64,000 nucleotides of DNA, from NCBI RefSeq assembly GCF_002243175.1, contig NZ_NDYF01000013.1, forward strand, positions 62,001 through 126,000, in the 5' to 3' direction. Shown here piece after piece: positions 61,564 to 64,000 of the stretch. The notes beneath the pieces were generated by a model, which was not told the DNA's origin, did no database searches, and worked only from the letters and a program-made list of their open reading frames with translations. Position 1 is the first letter of the stretch. Every line of letters begins with the position of its first letter. Made by a program: the position numbers and the translations under genes. This DNA is from Finegoldia magna_J. GTDB lineage: Bacteria; Bacillota; Clostridia; Tissierellales; Peptoniphilaceae.

Positions 61564-63621
61564 TTATTGTTCTTTAATTATTTCTTCTGTAACATTAGAA
61601 GGGACTTCTTCATATCTCACAAATTCCATTTCAAATTCTCCCCTTGCTTGAGTCATTGATCTCAAATCTATTGAATATTCGAATAATTCTTTGTGAGGAG
61701 CTTCTGCGATTACTACTTGGTTACCATCTTCATCAGATTCCATTCCTAAAATTTTACCACGGCGTTTGTTCATATCTCCCATTACATCTCCCATGTATTC
61801 TTCAGGGATTTTGATTGTAACTTTCATAATAGGTTCTAATAAAATTGGTTTAGCTTCTTCAATTCCTTTTTTAAATGCGATTTGAGCTGCGATCTTGAAT
61901 GCCATTTCATTTGAATCTACAGGGTGATATTTTCCATCGTAAAGAATCGCTTTGACGCCAACTACAGGATATCCTGCCAAAGGTCCCTTTTCCAAAGATT
62001 CTTCCAAGCCTTTTTCAACTGCTGGGAAGAAATTCTTAGGAACAGCTCCACCGAATACTTCTTCTTCAAATACGAAGTTTTCTTCTGAATCTGTCAATGG
62101 TTCAAATCTAATAAATACATCCGCAAATTGTCCAGCACCACCAGATTGTTTCTTGTGTTTTCCTTCGACGTCTGATTTTGATTTGATAGTTTCACGATAT
62201 GCAATTCTCAATGGAACAACTTCCGTTTCTACTTGGTATTCATCTTTTAATCTGTCCATCATTACTTGAAGTTGAACATTGCCTCGTCCACCGATTAATA
62301 ATTGCTTAGTTTCATTATTTCTTTCAGATACAAATGACAAATCTTCAGTTTGCAATTTATTTAATGCACTAGAAATTTTATCGTCATCTGATTTTGATTT
62401 TGGTTGAATTGCAAAGAATAATGTTGCAGGTTTTAATTTCAAACGTTTGTAAACAGTTGGGTCACTCTTATCAGAAATAGTATCTCCTGTTTCTGTTTCA
62501 ACCAATTTGCTAATTGCACCGATGTCACCAGCGTGAACTTCAGCGGTTTTTATTTGTTCCTTGCCACGTAAGAAGAACAAATCACCAATTTTTTCGTCAA
62601 CTTCCTTGCTTGAATTATATATTAAAGTATCTTTGGTTATTTTACCTGATATAACCTTGAAAATTGAAATCTTTCCAACAAAAGGATCCACAATTGTCTT
62701 AAATACAACTGCACTCATTGGTTCGTCAACTGAGAACTTACGTTGTTTGTCGTCTGCATGTCTGAATCCGTATTTTGCTCTTTCATCGTCAGGTGTTGGC
62801 ATGTATTTTTCGATAATTTCTAATAAAACATCAACACCTACTCCTGTAAGAGCACTTCCTGCTATAAGTGGTACACAGCTACCTTCAAGTAGTGCTGATA
62901 CCAAAGCTTTTTTGAATTCTTCGTGAGTAAATTCTTCTCCGTTGAAATATTTTTCCATCAAATCGTCGTCTGTTTGAGCGACAACTTCACAAATTTCATC
63001 GAATACGACATTAACTTCATCCACTCTATCTTCCGGAATAGGAACTTCCTTGAATTCGAAACCATTGTATTCATATGCTTTCTTGTCGATAACATCAATA
63101 ACTCCCTTAAAGTCTTCGCCTTCTCCAAGAGTCAAAGTGAAAGGAATAATATTTTTACCAAATTTAATGTGCAAATCACTAACGCATTTGTTGAAATTAG
63201 CATTTTCTTTTTCCATTTTATTTACGAAAATAATTCTTGGAAGATCTATTGATTGAGTATAACGAAGAACTTTTTCTGTTCCTACTTCTATACCATTAAC
63301 AGCATCGATAACAATAAGCGCTGCTTCCGATGCTCTTAGTGATTGATACACTTCTCTTTCGAAATCAAAATAGCCCGGAGTGTCTATAAAGTTGATTTTT
63401 ATGTCGTTGTGTTCGATTGGAATAACAGAGCTGGATATAGAAATACCCCTCTTCATTTCTTGCTTAGAATAGTCAGAAACTGTGTTTTTGTCCTCAACTT
63501 TTCCGACTCTGTTAATCACATTGGTTAAGTATAGGCATGCTTCAGTGAGTTGAGTTTTTCCACTTCCGCTATGCCCAACCAAGCTAAGATTTCTAATTTT
63601 GTTTGTTGGATAAGATTTCAT
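61564..63621 (-). CDS. Elongation factor G-like GTPase (EF-G2 type)
   Basis: This 685-residue protein has the EF-G layout: G domain (P-loop GHSGSGKTQL near residue 17, RGISISSSV switch I, DTPGYFDFE, NKME), then domains II to V. It belongs to the divergent EF-G2 group that often stands alone, not in the str operon, and the switch I region carries SISSS where canonical EF-G has TI. It ends GEFEMEFVRYEEVP. Functions proposed for the group include ribosome recycling or a role in stress; none is established here. Start ATG behind AGGAGGC. Confidence 0.88.
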   Translation of the reverse strand: MKSYPTNKIRNLSLVGHSGSGKTQLTEACLYLTNVINRVGKVEDKNTVSDYSKQEMKRGISISSSVIPIEHNDIKINFIDTPGYFDFEREVYQSLRASEAALIVIDAVNGIEVGTEKVLRYTQSIDLPRIIFVNKMEKENANFNKCVSDLHIKFGKNIIPFTLTLGEGEDFKGVIDVIDKKAYEYNGFEFKEVPIPEDRVDEVNVVFDEICEVVAQTDDDLMEKYFNGEEFTHEEFKKALVSALLEGSCVPLIAGSALTGVGVDVLLEIIEKYMPTPDDERAKYGFRHADDKQRKFSVDEPMSAVVFKTIVDPFVGKISIFKVISGKITKDTLIYNSSKEVDEKIGDLFFLRGKEQIKTAEVHAGDIGAISKLVETETGDTISDKSDPTVYKRLKLKPATLFFAIQPKSKSDDDKISSALNKLQTEDLSFVSERNNETKQLLIGGRGNVQLQVMMDRLKDEYQVETEVVPLRIAYRETIKSKSDVEGKHKKQSGGAGQFADVFIRFEPLTDSEENFVFEEEVFGGAVPKNFFPAVEKGLEESLEKGPLAGYPVVGVKAILYDGKYHPVDSNEMAFKIAAQIAFKKGIEEAKPILLEPIMKVTIKIPEEYMGDVMGDMNKRRGKILGMESDEDGNQVVIAEAPHKELFEYSIDLRSMTQARGEFEMEFVRYEEVPSNVTEEIIKEQ

Positions 63622-64000
63622 AATTGTGCCTCCTATTATTTATAAGAAAACATTTGCATTTTTGTTACATAGTTTATTAAACAAATTTGATAAGTAAATT
63701 TGCCAAACAACATCTATAATATCGTTTTCAAAATGACCGCAACGTTTCTCTTATATTATTAAAATATATATACCCAAAAAACAAAATTCCTAACACAGAA
63801 TAAAACAATTTACAAGAATTCTTAATTTCGTATTTATATTTTAAATAAGATATTTTATTTTGCTTAAAGCTAAATCTAATGTCTTCCATCTATATAACAG
63901 GTGTTTTTTTGTTCCTCTCACATCATTCTATCAACACACTTAAGTGTGCAAAAAAAGCACAGCTAAGATCTAACTGTATAAATCAATTAGTGTGCTTAAT
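63622..64000. other. Intergenic region without a gene
   Basis: No ORF of note. It holds the leader of the EF-G-like gene and, near the right edge, a perfect palindrome CACACTTAAGTGTG (63935-63948) and a minus-strand terminator. Confidence 0.6.
63955..63997 (-). terminator. Terminator of a minus-strand gene beyond the window
   Basis: The stem AAGCACA plus CTAA pairs with TTAG plus TGTGCTT, and the minus strand then reads TTTTTTT. It probably ends a transcript from the right of the window. Confidence 0.6.

Noticed and set aside
1..64000. tRNA or rRNA genes
   Set aside because: I saw no convincing cloverleaf with a TTCGA-type T-loop and no rRNA blocks, though a computational scan would be more sensitive.

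Overview
The window comes from a low-G+C, anaerobic, amino-acid-fermenting Firmicute. Several features point to a Peptoniphilaceae-type coccus, and Finegoldia is my best guess: a three-subunit NAD-linked [FeFe] hydrogenase with its HydE/G/F maturases, a SCIFF ranthipeptide with its maturase, a single fructose PTS operon as the only sugar-uptake system here, and many small ABC exporters. The genus is inferred from gene content, not from a marker gene. All functional names come from motifs read by eye.

Layout. 0-3 kb (minus): the 5' part of a secreted metallophosphoesterase and two tandem YibE/F-like membrane proteins. 3-10.7 kb: divergent hydCBA (minus) and hydEGF (plus), each with a readable promoter. 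10.7-18.3 kb: three intact small ABC exporter subunits, interrupted by a threonine-synthase-like protein whose PLP-lysine position is arginine and by an iron-dependent alcohol dehydrogenase. 18.3-26.2 kb: a drug/metabolite permease, a broken ABC gene preceded by the tail of a SPASM protein, an intact three-gene ABC-2 exporter, a DUF2812-like protein and a second broken ABC gene. 26.3-29.2 kb (plus): the SCIFF precursor (49 aa), its radical SAM maturase and an Orn/Lys/Arg decarboxylase-fold protein. 29.2-31.2 kb: a GntR-ABC-permease operon. 31.2-34.1 kb (minus): a split chromate transporter and brnQ behind a T-box leader. 34.1-37.9 kb (minus): fructose operon (1-phosphofructokinase, PTS IIABC, aldolase). 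37.9-39.2 kb: Maf, DUF523 and a candidate small RNA with Fur-like boxes and a C-rich loop. 39.2-44.2 kb (minus): YeiH exporter, an ABC-like protein with a degenerate ATPase, lipoyl synthase, lipoate ligase and a PPC-domain protein. 44.3-48.7 kb (plus): thioesterase, a Cas4-like/DinG-like nuclease-helicase fusion, a FakA-like fragment protein and an RNA m5U methyltransferase.

48.7-53.7 kb is an accessory stretch. An S66 peptidase gene lies between two 21-bp direct repeats that both encode the methyltransferase C-terminus, followed by GNAT acetyltransferases (one with an internal stop), an NTF2-like protein and two little-known proteins. 54-56.3 kb carries another ABC exporter. 56.3-60.9 kb holds glycerol dehydrogenase, a lipoprotein, cysE-cysK and a divergent Crp/Fnr regulator with a perfect palindrome at its promoter. 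60.9-61.5 kb is a non-coding tandem repeat of about 271 bp, containing a hairpin motif also found at 53.76 kb. The window ends with an EF-G-like GTPase gene and an intergenic region.

The items most worth a second look are the threonine synthase pseudoenzyme, the FsrA-like small RNA, the repeat-flanked insertion at the methyltransferase 3' end, the structured repeat family, and three genes each interrupted by one in-frame TAA.
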